DNA from: Sphingomonas sp. S-NIH.Pt15_0812
GTDB lineage: Bacteria; Pseudomonadota; Alphaproteobacteria; Sphingomonadales; Sphingomonadaceae
Direction of reading: 5' to 3'
DNA: 64,000 nucleotides
NCBI RefSeq assembly: GCF_003951315.1
Contig: NZ_QLJH01000001.1
Coordinates: 216,495-280,494 of the forward strand
In this document: one piece after another, positions 24,298-33,534 of the stretch
Numbering within the stretch: the first letter of the stretch is position 1
Layout of the letters: each line of letters starts with the position of its first letter
The notes under the pieces: generated by a model
Seen by the model: only the letters and a program-made list of their open reading frames with translations
Told to the model about the DNA's origin: nothing
Databases searched by the model: none
Position numbers and translations under genes: made by a program

Positions 24298-25502
24298 AGC
24301 AGGGTTCCGATGAGGTTGGTGTCGGTCGCGCCGGTCACCGCGACGCGCCGGAGCGTGCCGGGTTCGGCGGGGGAGGTGCAATGGATATCGGCGAAATTGC
24401 CGGCGTGGCCGCGGGTGCCGGGCCGCTCGACCAGGATCGCCTGTTCGCTGCCGACCAGGGAGGCGAGCCAGCGGCCACGCCGCGCCGCCGCCGCCGCGCG
24501 CAGCCGGGCGGCGCGCTCGCGGCGACGCTCCGGCGCGACCTGCGGCATCCGCGCGGCCGGCGTGCCGGTGCGCGGCGAATAAGGAAAGATATGCGCATGG
24601 ACGATGTCCGCATCGTCGATCAGCGCCAGCGTGTCGGCGAACATCGCGTCATCCTCGGTCGGGAAGCCGGCGATCAGGTCCGCGCCGATCGCCAGTTCGG
24701 GGCGCGCCGCCTTCAGCCGCTCGACCAGCGCGACCGACTGGGCGCGGGAGTGACGGCGCTTCATGCGCTTCAGGATCAGGTCGTGGCCGGCCTGGAGCGA
24801 CAGATGGAGATGTGGCATCACCCGTGGTTCCTGAGTCACCAGCGCGAACAGCCGCTCGTCGATCTCGACCGAATCGAGCGAGGACAGGCGCAGGCGCGGC
24901 AGGTCTGGCACATGGGTGAGGATACGCTCGACCAGCGCCCCCAGGGTCGGGCGGCCGGGCAAGTCGGGGCCGTAGCTGGTCAGGTCGACGCCGGTCAGCA
25001 CCACCTCCTGGTGGCCGGCCTCGACCAACGCGCGCACGCGATCGATCACCAGCCCCGCCGGCACCGACCGGCTGCTCCCTCGTCCCTGCGGAATGATGCA
25101 GAAGGTGCAGCTATGGTCGCAGCCATTCTGCACCTCGACGAATGCGCGGGCATGGCCGGCAAAGGCCACCGGCATGAGCGAAGGGCGGGCGCCCCATGTG
25201 GCGGGCGCCAGCTTGGCGCCATTGGCGACGACGCGCGCCACTTCCGGCATCGCCGCGAACCCGGCCGGATCGATCGTCGCGGCGCAGCCTGTGACGACGA
25301 TCGCCGCGCCCGGCCGGTCGCGCGCGGCGCGGCGGATCGCGGCGCGGGTCTGCTTCACCGCCTCGTTGGTCACCGCGCAGCTGTTGACGACCACCATGTC
25401 GCGCGCGTCATCGCGCCCGGCGAGCAGGGTGCGGATCGTTTCGCTCTCGGCTATGTTGAGTCGACAGCCGAGGCTGACGACCTCCGGCTCGGGGAGAGAC
25501 AT
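24294..25502 (-). CDS. mtaB: MtaB: tRNA t6A37 methylthiotransferase
   Basis: Radical-SAM enzyme that adds the methylthio group to t6A37, giving ms2t6A in tRNAs reading ANN codons. It is 402 aa. The N-terminal cluster ligands are C13, C42 and C73; the radical-SAM cluster is C128, C132, C135 (CDHSCTFCIIPQGRG); a C-terminal TRAM-like region follows. The TVIDPAGF-type CAATIDPAGF stretch follows the third Cys. Its start codon overlaps the divergent DUF924 start. It is first gene of mtaB-ftsY-yciB. Confidence 0.94.
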   Translation of the reverse strand: MSLPEPEVVSLGCRLNIAESETIRTLLAGRDDARDMVVVNSCAVTNEAVKQTRAAIRRAARDRPGAAIVVTGCAATIDPAGFAAMPEVARVVANGAKLAPATWGARPSLMPVAFAGHARAFVEVQNGCDHSCTFCIIPQGRGSSRSVPAGLVIDRVRALVEAGHQEVVLTGVDLTSYGPDLPGRPTLGALVERILTHVPDLPRLRLSSLDSVEIDERLFALVTQEPRVMPHLHLSLQAGHDLILKRMKRRHSRAQSVALVERLKAARPELAIGADLIAGFPTEDDAMFADTLALIDDADIVHAHIFPYSPRTGTPAARMPQVAPERRRERAARLRAAAAARRGRWLASLVGSEQAILVERPGTRGHAGNFADIHCTSPAEPGTLRRVAVTGATDTNLIGTLL

Positions 25503-26076
25503 GGCAGGCGATCTAGTGACCCAAGGCGTGCAAGTCCATGACATGGCCCGGGCGGTACTCGACTATTGGTTCGGGCTGTCGCAGGAGGCGCAGTTCGGCA
25601 AGGATGCCGAGCGCGATCGATGGATCGCCGACCGCTTCGGCGCGGCGCGCGACGTGGTGCTGGCGAGCGAGGCGGCCGGCTGGCGCGACTCGGCGGACCC
25701 GATGCTGGCGGCGATCATCCTGCTCGACCAGTTCTCCCGCAACATCTATCGCGGTCAGGCGGCGGCCTTCGCCGCCGACGACCTGGCGGCGCGGTTGACC
25801 CAGGAGGCGATGGAGCTGGGCTTCGATCGCGACCTGCCGGCGGAGCGACGCGTGTTCCTCTATATGCCGCTGATGTATGCCGAGGATGCCGGCTTGCAGG
25901 ATCTGAGCGTACGGACCTTCGAGGCATTGGGCATTCCCACCAACGTCGATTTCGCGCGCGATCACCGGGCGGTCTACCAGCGCTTCGGTCGGTTTCCGGG
26001 GCGCAATGCGGCGCTGGGGCGGACCGACACGCCCGAAGAGGAAGCCTATCTGCGTGAAACCGGCGGCGGCTGGTAA
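25501..26076 (+). CDS. DUF924 family protein
   Basis: 191 aa, helical, with the family marks AVLDYWFGL, DRWIADRFGAARDVV, IILLDQFSRNIYRGQAAAFA and RVFLYMPLMYAEDAGLQ. The fold is tetratricopeptide-like and the biochemical role is unknown. The start is ATG 25501, with GGGGAGAG directly upstream; its ATG shares two bases with the mtaB ATG on the other strand. A start at 25543 (MARAVLDYWFG) is possible. Confidence 0.9.
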   Translation: MAGDLVTQGVQVHDMARAVLDYWFGLSQEAQFGKDAERDRWIADRFGAARDVVLASEAAGWRDSADPMLAAIILLDQFSRNIYRGQAAAFAADDLAARLTQEAMELGFDRDLPAERRVFLYMPLMYAEDAGLQDLSVRTFEALGIPTNVDFARDHRAVYQRFGRFPGRNAALGRTDTPEEEAYLRETGGGW

Positions 26077-26221
26077 CAGGGCGGCGTATACAGAAAATCC
26101 GGACTTCGTGACCGGGGGGCGATCAAATCGGCCATAAGCAAGAGGTAAGCAGACGGACATCCCGCCTCGCCGAGCTTTGCGTGAGGAGGTGTCCGCCCCT
26201 CATGCATCTCCGGGAGCCGCC

Positions 26222-28087
26222 ATGACCTTCATCCACAATCTCAGGATATCCCTGAAGATCACCCTGCTGCTGCTGGCGATGGGGGCGATCACGCTGACCG
26301 TCGCCGTCAACGGCGTGATGGCGCTCCGGTCGTCCGACGACACCTATACGCGTTTGATCTCGACCAAGATGGTCCCGGCGATCCGCCTGTCGCAGGCGAA
26401 CCGCCGCGTGCTGGAGATGGGGCTCCGCTCCTATCAGGTGATCGCCTATGGCGCCGACACGCCGATGGGCAGGGATGCGGCGGCGGAGGAACTCGCGTCG
26501 TTCAACCAGGCGATGGTCCGGATCAAGGAGGTCGGCTTGGTCGATCCCTCCCAGAAGACCGTGGTGGATGGTTTCGTCACGCGCCTGCGGAGGCTGCACG
26601 CCAGTTGCCAGGCGGCGATCGCGGCGGCGCAGCGTAAGGATATCGCCGCCGCGCGGGCGATCCTGGTGTCGGTCGACCGGCGCAGCCAGCAGATGCGCAG
26701 CGAGATGATCCCCTATTCCAACCGGCAGATCGAATTCTCGCAGACCGAGTCGGACGGCGTGACCGACCGGATGCATGCCACCGCCTGGAAGATGATGCTG
26801 ACCGCCTTGCTCGGCATCCTGGCCGGGATCGGCGCGGCGCTGGCGCTGACGCGGTCCAGCATCACCGGGCCGCTCACCCGCCTGCGCGACCAGATGGGCC
26901 GCTATGCCGCCGGCCATTATGCCGAGGAGGTCGGCGACACGGATCGCAAGGACGAGGTGGGCGCCATGGCCCGCACGGTGCGCGTGTTCCGCGAGAATGG
27001 CATCGCCAAGGCCGCGGTGGACGCGGAGAAGGCCGCGCGCGACGCCGAACAGCATATGGTGGTGGACACCGTCTCCTCGCATCTGTCGCGCCTCTCGGAC
27101 GGCGACCTGAGCAGCCCGATCGCCGCCACCTTCCCGCCCGACTATGAGGCGCTCAAACGCAACTTCAACGAGGCGCTGGACAAGCTGCGCGGCCTGATCG
27201 GCGCGGTGTCGGACGGGGCGGTGGCGATCCGCAGCGGCTCGGGCGAGATCGCGCAGGCGGCGGAGGATCTGGCGCGCCGCACGGAGGGCAACGCCTCCTC
27301 GCTGGAGCAGACCGCCTCCGCGATCACGCAGATGGACGAGCGGCTGAAGGCCACCGCCGATGCCGCCGGCCGGACCGTGAATCGCGCGGACCAGGCGATC
27401 ACCACCGTCGGCGGCGGCCGGGTGGTGGCGGACGAGGCCGTCCAGGCGATGGGCCGGGTCTCCGAAAGCGCCAAGGGCATCGATTCGGTGATCGAGGGGC
27501 TCGACAAGATCGCCTTTCAGACACGCGTGCTGGCGATGAACGCGGCGGTGGAATCGGGACGCGCAGGCGATGCCGGGCGCGGCTTCGCGGTCGTCGCCGA
27601 TCTGGTGTCGGCACTGGCGATGCGCTCCGAGGAAGAGGCGAAGCGCGCCCGCGAACAGCTGACCGCGACCCAGGCGGATATCGTCACCGCGGTCGAGGCG
27701 GTGCAGAAGGTCGACGGTGCCTTGTCGGCGATCTCCGGCGACGTGACCGAGGTGCACGGCCTGCTGGCGATCATCGCCACCGACAATCAGGCGCAGGCGG
27801 CGGCGATCACCCAGGTCGCCAGCACGATCAGCAGCATGGATCGCAGCACCCAGCAGAATGCCGCGATGGTGGAGGAAACCTCCGCCGCCGCCCGCAATCT
27901 GGCGAGCGAGACCGCGCACCTCGCCGACCAGGCCGCTCGGTTCGATACGGGAGGCGCTTCGATGGCGCGTCGCTTCGAGGGTCCGGTTCGACCGCTTCCG
28001 GCCGAGGCGCTGCCATCCCTGGTCCGCGCGCGCCAGCCGGTGTCCGCGCAGGGCGGCGATGATGGAGAGGATTGGGCGTCCTTCTGA
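26222..28087 (+). CDS. Methyl-accepting chemotaxis protein with an unusual signalling tip
   Basis: 621 aa. TM1 is at about residues 11-33, a helical periplasmic sensor of about 155 residues follows, then TM2 at 190-210 and HAMP ([20 protein letters not shown] ...) with a second HAMP-like segment ([18 protein letters not shown]), then a long coiled-coil signalling domain. At the hairpin tip the usual QTNLLALNA and ADEVRxLAxRS are here QTRVLAMNA and [11 protein letters not shown], so contacts to CheA/CheW may be altered. It ends [11 protein letters not shown], not a CheR-binding pentapeptide. GGGAG is 5 nt before the ATG. There is no che gene nearby. Confidence 0.92.
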   Translation: MTFIHNLRISLKITLLLLAMGAITLTVAVNGVMALRSSDDTYTRLISTKMVPAIRLSQANRRVLEMGLRSYQVIAYGADTPMGRDAAAEELASFNQAMVRIKEVGLVDPSQKTVVDGFVTRLRRLHASCQAAIAAAQRKDIAAARAILVSVDRRSQQMRSEMIPYSNRQIEFSQTESDGVTDRMHATAWKMMLTALLGILAGIGAALALTRSSITGPLTRLRDQMGRYAAGHYAEEVGDTDRKDEVGAMARTVRVFRENGIAKAAVDAEKAARDAEQHMVVDTVSSHLSRLSDGDLSSPIAATFPPDYEALKRNFNEALDKLRGLIGAVSDGAVAIRSGSGEIAQAAEDLARRTEGNASSLEQTASAITQMDERLKATADAAGRTVNRADQAITTVGGGRVVADEAVQAMGRVSESAKGIDSVIEGLDKIAFQTRVLAMNAAVESGRAGDAGRGFAVVADLVSALAMRSEEEAKRAREQLTATQADIVTAVEAVQKVDGALSAISGDVTEVHGLLAIIATDNQAQAAAITQVASTISSMDRSTQQNAAMVEETSAAARNLASETAHLADQAARFDTGGASMARRFEGPVRPLPAEALPSLVRARQPVSAQGGDDGEDWASF

Positions 28088-28101
28088 ACGCCCTTCGATC
28101 C

Positions 28102-28129
28102 GCCCCGCGCTTGCCAAGCGCGGGGCTTT
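28102..28129 (+). terminator. Terminator of the chemoreceptor gene
   Basis: GCCCCGCGCTT and AAGCGCGGGGC form a perfect 11-bp stem with a 3-nt loop, followed by TTTC, 14 bp after the stop codon. Confidence 0.85.
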
Positions 28130-28206
28130 CCCCTAAGGCCGCGCAATCGTTCCGTTGTCGGACGCTGATGACACGCATGACCGCCATTGTCGCGGCATGC
28201 ACGCTG

Positions 28207-28230
28207 GCCGGCGAGGTTTCGCCCGCCGGC
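28207..28230 (+). other. Hairpin in the ffh leader
   Basis: GCCGGCG (28207-28213) pairs with CGCCGGC (28224-28230) around a 10-nt loop and is followed by GCTTTTG. It lies 37 bp upstream of the ffh ATG. It may be a weak terminator of upstream RNA or a leader structure; there is no direct support for either. No 4.5S RNA sequence is seen here. Confidence 0.4.
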
Positions 28231-28267
28231 GCTTTTGCGTTTGGCCCGAGTAGAGGTTGTTGTCCCC

Positions 28268-29788
28268 ATGTTCGAGAGTCTGAGCGACCGGCTTGGCGGT
28301 GTCTTCGACCGTCTGCGTGGGCGTGGCGCGCTGACCGAGGCGGATGTCCGCACCGCGATGCGCGAAGTGCGCGTGGCGTTGCTGGAGGCGGACGTGGCGC
28401 TGCCCGTCGCCCGCCAGTTCGTCGACAAGGCGACCGAGCAGGCGATCGGCCAGAACGTGCTGCGTTCGGTCACGCCGGGCCAGCAGGTCATCAAGATCGT
28501 CAACGACGCGCTGGTCGAGATGTTGGGTGCGGACGAATCGACCCTGCTGCTCGACGTCACGCCGCCGGCGGTGGTGATGATGGTCGGCCTGCAGGGCTCG
28601 GGCAAGACGACGACCACCGCCAAGATCGCCAAGCGCCTGTCGCAGGGCACGCTGGCGAATCGCGACCGCAAGAAGGTGCTGATGGCGTCGCTCGACGTCG
28701 CGCGTCCCGCGGCGCAGGAACAGCTCGCGACGCTCGGCACCCAGGTCGAGGTGACGACTCTGCCGATCATCGCCGGCCAGCAGCCAGTCGAGATCGCGCG
28801 GCGCGCGATGCAGGCGGCGAAGCTCCAGGGCTTCGACGTGCTGATGCTCGACACCGCCGGTCGCCTGCACGTCGACCAGGCGCTGATGGACGAGATGAAG
28901 GCGGTCGCCGACATCGCGAAGCCGCAGGAAATCCTGCTGGTGGTCGATGCGCTGACCGGCCAGGACGCGGTCAACGTCGCCTCCAGCTTCTCCGAGCAGG
29001 TGCCGCTGACCGGCGTGGTGCTGACCCGCATGGACGGCGATGCGCGCGGCGGCGCGGCGCTGTCGATGCGCGCGGTCACCGGCAAGCCGATCAAGTTCGC
29101 CGGCACCGGCGAGAAGATGGACGCGCTGGAGGCTTTCCACCCCGAGCGGGTGGCCGGGCGCATCCTGGGGATGGGCGACGTCGTCTCGCTGGTCGAGCGC
29201 GCGGCGGAGTCGATCCAGCAGGAAGATGCCGAGCGCATGGCCATGAAGATGGCCAAGGGTCAGTTCGACATGAACGACCTGCGCGGCCAGTTGGCGCAGA
29301 TGCGCCGCATGGGTGGCCTGGGCGCGCTGGCGGGCATGATGCCCGGCATGAAGAAGGCGCAGGGCGCGCTCCAGCAGGCGGGTGGCGACAAGATCCTGAT
29401 CCACATGGATGCGATGATCGGCTCGATGACCCCCAAGGAGCGGTCCAAGCCGGAGTTGATCAACGCCAAGCGCAAGATCCGCATCGCCAAGGGCTCCGGC
29501 ACGACCGTGCAGGACGTGAACAAGCTCCTGAAGATGCATCAGGAAATGTCCACTGCGATGAAGAAGCTCAAGAAGATGGGCGGCATCAAGGGGATGATGG
29601 CGATGCTCGGCAAGGGCGGTCTGGGCGGTGGCCTGGGCGGCCTGGGCAATGCGATCGGCGGGCCCGGCATGGGCGACCTGATGCAGAAGGCGGCAGGCGG
29701 CAAGACGCTGCCCGGCCTGGATGCGCTCGGCAGCGGCGACATGCCCAAGCTGCCGCCCGGTTTCGAAGGTTTGTTGAAGAAGAAGTGA
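28268..29788 (+). CDS. ffh: Signal recognition particle protein Ffh
   Basis: 506-aa SRP54 GTPase that binds signal sequences and 4.5S RNA. N domain MFESLSDRLGGVFDRLRGRG; G domain with GLQGSGKTTTTAK (about 107-119), DTAGRLHVD, TRMDGDARGG; M domain with the Met-rich segments QFDMNDLRGQLAQMRRMGG and MKKLKKMGGIKGMMAM, and the RNA-binding SMTPKERSKPELINAKRK-type block. The C-terminal tail is Gly/Pro-rich and ends in two lysines. It is the first gene of the ribosomal RNA-processing group on this strand. Confidence 0.97.
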   Translation: MFESLSDRLGGVFDRLRGRGALTEADVRTAMREVRVALLEADVALPVARQFVDKATEQAIGQNVLRSVTPGQQVIKIVNDALVEMLGADESTLLLDVTPPAVVMMVGLQGSGKTTTTAKIAKRLSQGTLANRDRKKVLMASLDVARPAAQEQLATLGTQVEVTTLPIIAGQQPVEIARRAMQAAKLQGFDVLMLDTAGRLHVDQALMDEMKAVADIAKPQEILLVVDALTGQDAVNVASSFSEQVPLTGVVLTRMDGDARGGAALSMRAVTGKPIKFAGTGEKMDALEAFHPERVAGRILGMGDVVSLVERAAESIQQEDAERMAMKMAKGQFDMNDLRGQLAQMRRMGGLGALAGMMPGMKKAQGALQQAGGDKILIHMDAMIGSMTPKERSKPELINAKRKIRIAKGSGTTVQDVNKLLKMHQEMSTAMKKLKKMGGIKGMMAMLGKGGLGGGLGGLGNAIGGPGMGDLMQKAAGGKTLPGLDALGSGDMPKLPPGFEGLLKKK

Positions 29789-29838
29789 TCCGGCTCCGGC
29801 CGATATCCCCAAAAACGTGAAGCAAGGACTAGATTAAA

Positions 29839-30228
29839 ATGGCACTCAGCATTCGTCTGTCGCGTGGCGGCTCCAAGAAGCGTCCCTACTACCGCATCGT
29901 CGTGGCCGATGCGCGCAGCCCGCGCGACGGCAAGTTCATTGAGAAGATCGGCAACTACAACCCGCTGCTCGCCAAGGACAATGAGCAGCGCATCGTGCTC
30001 GACGCCGAGCGCGCCAAGCACTGGCTCGCCAATGGCGCGCAGCCGACCGACCGCGTCGCCCGTTTCCTGGACCAGGCCGGCGTCCGCGAGCGCGCCGCGC
30101 GCAACAACCCGAACAAGGCGAAGCCGGGCGAGAAGGCGACCGAGCGCGCCGAGGAGCGCGCCGAGAAGCTGAAGGCCGCGCAGGAAGCCGCCGCCGAGTC
30201 GACCGGCGAGACCGCAGCCGCCGAGTAA
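29839..30228 (+). CDS. rpsP: 30S ribosomal protein S16
   Basis: 129 aa. It starts [38 protein letters not shown], the full S16 core, and continues to [19 protein letters not shown]. The C-terminal 45 residues are an extension rich in Ala, Glu and Lys ([20 protein letters not shown]), common in alphaproteobacterial S16. AAGGA lies 10 nt upstream. It is first of the rpsP-rimM-trmD-rplS set, 50 bp after ffh. Confidence 0.97.
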   Translation: MALSIRLSRGGSKKRPYYRIVVADARSPRDGKFIEKIGNYNPLLAKDNEQRIVLDAERAKHWLANGAQPTDRVARFLDQAGVRERAARNNPNKAKPGEKATERAEERAEKLKAAQEAAAESTGETAAAE

Positions 30229-30238
30229 TCGGTCGGGT

Positions 30239-30267
30239 GACGGGGGCGGCCTTCGGGTCGTCCCGTC
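30239..30267 (+). terminator. GC hairpin after rpsP (possible partial terminator)
   Basis: GACGGGGGCGGCC and GGTCGTCCCGTC pair with a TTCG loop and two wobble or bulge positions. Downstream is GCCTTGTGG, with no proper T-run. The 265-bp gap to the next frame holds no gene I can support, so this may be an attenuator or processing site. Confidence 0.45.
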
Positions 30268-30494
30268 GCCTTGTGGTCTGGCGCTGGCCTATCGCCATTT
30301 CCGAGCCTCCCTGCCTCGGCGGGGATGCGGTTGGGGGCGGCCTGGCCTTCATGCCTGTTCCGCCACCGGACCTGGCTATGCCGGGGCGGAGCGGAACGGG
30401 CGGCGCTCGCAGCCCTTGCCCCGTCCGCTGATCGTCCTGTGGCAGCGTAACGGGCCGTCATGCGTTTCCCCTCTGCAACCCGTGGAGACGATGC

Positions 30495-30662
30495 ATGACC
30501 GAACAGGACCCCGATCCCCGCACCGCGCCGGAAGACGGCGAGGATGCGACCCCCAAGCGTGCGCCGCTCAGCGACGCCAGCAATGACGGCCAGTCGGCCC
30601 AGGCTCCGGCCGAGGGCGACGATAGCGCCGCCCCGGAGACCGATGGTTCCCCCCAAGGCTGA
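30495..30662 (+). CDS. 55-aa acidic, disordered small protein upstream of rimM
   Basis: Reads MTEQDPDPRTAPEDGEDATP then KRAPLSDASNDGQSAQAPAE and ends APETDGSPQG. There are 14 Asp/Glu against three basic residues, no hydrophobic core and no family I recognise. GGAG (30485 region) is 7 nt before the ATG. Its last 20 nt overlap the rimM start, which would couple the two. Support is the ribosome-binding site and the overlap; composition alone could also arise by chance in this GC-rich DNA. Confidence 0.5.
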   Translation: MTEQDPDPRTAPEDGEDATPKRAPLSDASNDGQSAQAPAEGDDSAAPETDGSPQG

Positions 30663-31149
30663 TCCCGCCCCGCCGGTCGAATCCGGCCCCGTCACGTTGG
30701 CTGCCATCATCGGCGCGCACGGCGTGGCGGGCGAGGTGCGGCTGAAGGTGTTCGCCGACGATCTGTCGCCCTTTACCCGTTTCAACGACGGTGCGCTGAC
30801 GCTGACCAGCCTGCGCCCCGGCAACAATGGCGCGATCGCGCGCTTTGCCGAAATCCGCGACCGCAACGCCGCCGAGGCGATGCGCGGCACTACGCTGACC
30901 GTGCCCCGGTCCGAGCTGCCGCCGCTGGCGGAGGGCGAATATTATCATGCCGACCTGATCGGCTTGCCCGCCGTCACCCCGACCGGCGAGCCGCTCGGCA
31001 CCGTCGTCGCCGTGGACAATTTCGGCGCGGGCGACGTGATCGAGGTCGAGCGGCCGACCGGCAAGCGCTTCATGGTGCCGATGCGCCCCGAAGCGGTGCC
31101 CGAATGGTCGCCCGAGCGGATGGTGATCGAACCCGACTTCGCCGCCTGA
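30643..31149 (+). CDS. rimM: 16S rRNA maturation factor RimM
   Basis: 168 aa, assists 30S head assembly by binding S19. The N-terminal RimM domain has LAAIIGAHGVAGEVRLKVFAD, and the PRC-barrel domain has EYYHADLIGLPAVTPTGEPLGTVVAVDNFGAGDVIEVE. The start is taken at ATG 30643 (MVPPKADPAPP) with GGAG 5 nt upstream; a longer Arg-rich leader in the same frame was rejected. The amino-acid permease follows after 8 bp. Confidence 0.95.
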   Translation: MVPPKADPAPPVESGPVTLAAIIGAHGVAGEVRLKVFADDLSPFTRFNDGALTLTSLRPGNNGAIARFAEIRDRNAAEAMRGTTLTVPRSELPPLAEGEYYHADLIGLPAVTPTGEPLGTVVAVDNFGAGDVIEVERPTGKRFMVPMRPEAVPEWSPERMVIEPDFAA

Positions 31150-31157
31150 GCGGGCCG

Positions 31158-32576
31158 ATGCCGCCATCCTCGCTGTGGCTGCGGCTGATCCGCTGCAAGC
31201 CGGTCGCCGACTACTATACCCGTCCCGAAGGGGAGGGAGAGGATGAACGGTCGCTGGCGCGCAGTTTCGGCCTGTTCCAGCTGACCATGCTGGGCGTCGG
31301 CGCGACGATCGGCACCGGCATTTTCGTGGCGCTGACCACGGCGGTGCCGGAGGCGGGGCCGGCGGTCACCGTTTCCTTCGTGCTGGCCGGCATCACCGCC
31401 GCCCTGACCGCGCTCTGCTATGCCGAGCTGGCCTCGACCGTGCCGGCGGCGGGGTCGTCCTATTCCTATGCCTATGCGACGCTGGGCGAGCTGGCGGCCT
31501 TCCTGATCGGAGCGTGCCTGCTGCTGGAATATGGCGTGTCGGCCTCCGCCATCGCGGTCGGCTGGGGCCAGTATCTCAACGAGCTGTTCGGGCTGACGAT
31601 CGGCTGGCGGATGCCCGATGCGCTCGCCCGGCCGCCGGGGGCGGGCGGGATCGTCAACCTGCCGGCGGTGCTGCTGGTCGGCCTGTGCCTGATCGTGCTC
31701 CTGCGCGGCGCGCGCGAATCGGCCACCGCGAATGCCGTGCTGGTCGTCGCCAAGCTGGCGGTGCTGGCGCTGTTCGTCGGCATCGCGCTGGCGCATTTTT
31801 CCGTCAGCCACTTCCATCCCTTCGCCCCCAGGGGATGGGCGGGGGTCGGCTCGGCGGCCTCGTCGATCTTCTTCTCCTATATCGGCATCGACGCGGTATC
31901 GACGGCGGGGGAGGAGGTGCGCAATCCGCGCCGCAACCTGCCGCTGGCCATCATCCTGTCGCTGCTGATCGTCACCGCCGCCTATATTTTGGTGGCGGTC
32001 GCGGCGCTGGGCGCGCAACCCTGGACCTCGTTCGCGGGGCAGGAGGCGGGCCTGGCGGTGATCCTGCGCGACCTGACCGGCCAGGGCTGGCCGGCGGTGC
32101 TGCTGTCGCTGGGCGCGGTCGCCTCGATCTTCAGCGTGACGCTGGTCGTGCTCTACGGCCAGACGCGCATCCTCTATGCGATGAGCCGCGACGGACTGCT
32201 CCCCGCCTTCTTTCGCCAGGTCGACCCGGTGACGCAGGTGCCGCGCCGCAATAGCTGGGTGGTGGCGACCGGCGTCGCGCTGCTCGCCGCGGTGGTGCCG
32301 CTCGACGTGCTGGTCAACCTGACCAGCATGGGCACGCTGATCGCCTTCGCCGCCGTGTCGATCGGCGTCATCCTGTTGCGGCGTCGGCGGCCGGACCTGC
32401 CGCGCGGCTATCGGGTGCCGCTCTATCCGGTGCTGCCGATCCTGAGCGTGGTGGCGTGCCTCTATCTGATCGTCGGGCTGCCGGTCGACACCTTCCTGCT
32501 GTTCGGCCTGTGGATCGGCGCGGCCTGCATGATCTATTTCGGCTATTCGATCCGGCGGTCGGCGCTCGCGGAATAG
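31158..32576 (+). CDS. APC-family amino acid permease
   Basis: 472 aa, 12 or more helices, paralogous to the permease at 5884. First-helix signature LGVGATIGTGIFVALTT, then GSSYSYAYATLGELAAF and IFFSYIGIDAVSTAGEEVRNPRRN. It lacks the long cysteine-containing loop of its paralogue and begins with a longer polar N-terminus (LIRCKPVADYYTRPEGEGED). It sits between rimM and the opposite-strand flavoprotein, where trmD would normally follow. The substrate is unknown; cationic amino acids are a family guess. Confidence 0.92.
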   Translation: MPPSSLWLRLIRCKPVADYYTRPEGEGEDERSLARSFGLFQLTMLGVGATIGTGIFVALTTAVPEAGPAVTVSFVLAGITAALTALCYAELASTVPAAGSSYSYAYATLGELAAFLIGACLLLEYGVSASAIAVGWGQYLNELFGLTIGWRMPDALARPPGAGGIVNLPAVLLVGLCLIVLLRGARESATANAVLVVAKLAVLALFVGIALAHFSVSHFHPFAPRGWAGVGSAASSIFFSYIGIDAVSTAGEEVRNPRRNLPLAIILSLLIVTAAYILVAVAALGAQPWTSFAGQEAGLAVILRDLTGQGWPAVLLSLGAVASIFSVTLVVLYGQTRILYAMSRDGLLPAFFRQVDPVTQVPRRNSWVVATGVALLAAVVPLDVLVNLTSMGTLIAFAAVSIGVILLRRRRPDLPRGYRVPLYPVLPILSVVACLYLIVGLPVDTFLLFGLWIGAACMIYFGYSIRRSALAE

Positions 32577-32580
32577 CCTG

Positions 32581-33534
32581 TCAGCGACGCAACGGGCGCT
32601 GCGCGCTCAGCATGTTGCGGATGGTGGTGGCGGCGACGCCGGCCTCGCCCATGGCATGGCTGATCTGGTCCAGCCCCTTCACCACGTCGCCGGCCGCGAA
32701 CAGGCCGGGGATCGAGGTGCGCTGGTGGTCGTCCACCTCCAGACAGCCTTCGTCGCTGGCCCTGGCGCCGGCCTCGACCGCCAGGCGGGAGCGGATCACC
32801 GATCCCATCGCCGGATAGACGCTGTCGAACGCCATGCGTCCCCTGGCGGTGTCCATCGCGAACCGCTCGCCCTCGATTGCGAAGCCGCCACAGGGGCCGT
32901 CGACCCGCTGGATGCCCGCATCGTCGAGCGCGGCGATGCATTCGGGGTCGAGGCCGCTTTCCGCATCCGGGCTGATGAGCGTGACGTCGCGCGTATAGCC
33001 GCGCAGGAAGATCGCCTCGCGCGTGCCATGGCTGCCCCGCCCGATTACGCCGACTCGCTTGTCAGTGACCTCATAGCCGTCGCAGATCGGGCAATAGCGC
33101 AGCAGCCCGGCCTGGAGCGCGCGCGAATGCAGGTCAACATCCATGTCGGGATGGTTGTTGACCACGCCGGTCGCCAGCAGCACCGATCGCGCCCGCGCGC
33201 CGCGATCGCCGACCTGGACGATGAAGCCATCGCCGTCCGGCCGGATCGCGGTGACGGTCGCTTCCTCGCGCACCGCGCCGAAGCGTTCCGCCTGGGCCTG
33301 CATCAATGCGAGCAGCTCGGGGCCGGGAATGCCGTCCGGATAGCCGGCATGATTGTTGGTGCGCGGGATCCAGCGCGCGCGGCTGTCGCCCGAGTCGAAC
33401 AGGCGGATCTTCAGCCAGAAACGCGCCAGATAGATGGCCGCCGTGAGGCCGGCGGGGCCTGCACCGACGATGATGCAGTCGTCCACCTCTTGCGCGGCCT
33501 GCGCGAGCGGGGGAAGGGGGCGGATCATGTTCAT
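32581..33534 (-). CDS. Thioredoxin reductase-like FAD/NAD(P) oxidoreductase
   Basis: About 317 aa class II pyridine nucleotide-disulfide oxidoreductase. FAD Rossmann motif GAGPAG at about 24-29, redox pair Cys148-Pro-Ile-Cys151 (CPICDGYE, where thioredoxin reductase has CATCDG), NAD(P) motif GRGSHG, and the FAD motif GLFAAGDVV near the end. The partner protein is unknown. The start is uncertain: ATG 33534, ATG 33528 or GTG 33549, none with a clear Shine-Dalgarno. Every choice overlaps the trmD start on the other strand. It ends 5 bp from the permease stop. Confidence 0.88.
   Translation of the reverse strand: MNMIRPLPPLAQAAQEVDDCIIVGAGPAGLTAAIYLARFWLKIRLFDSGDSRARWIPRTNNHAGYPDGIPGPELLALMQAQAERFGAVREEATVTAIRPDGDGFIVQVGDRGARARSVLLATGVVNNHPDMDVDLHSRALQAGLLRYCPICDGYEVTDKRVGVIGRGSHGTREAIFLRGYTRDVTLISPDAESGLDPECIAALDDAGIQRVDGPCGGFAIEGERFAMDTARGRMAFDSVYPAMGSVIRSRLAVEAGARASDEGCLEVDDHQRTSIPGLFAAGDVVKGLDQISHAMGEAGVAATTIRNMLSAQRPLRR

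Noticed and set aside
28130..28267. 4.5S SRP RNA gene next to ffh
   Set aside because: The conserved GGTCAGG...GGAAGGAAGCAGCC apical motif is absent. Only a short GC hairpin is seen.
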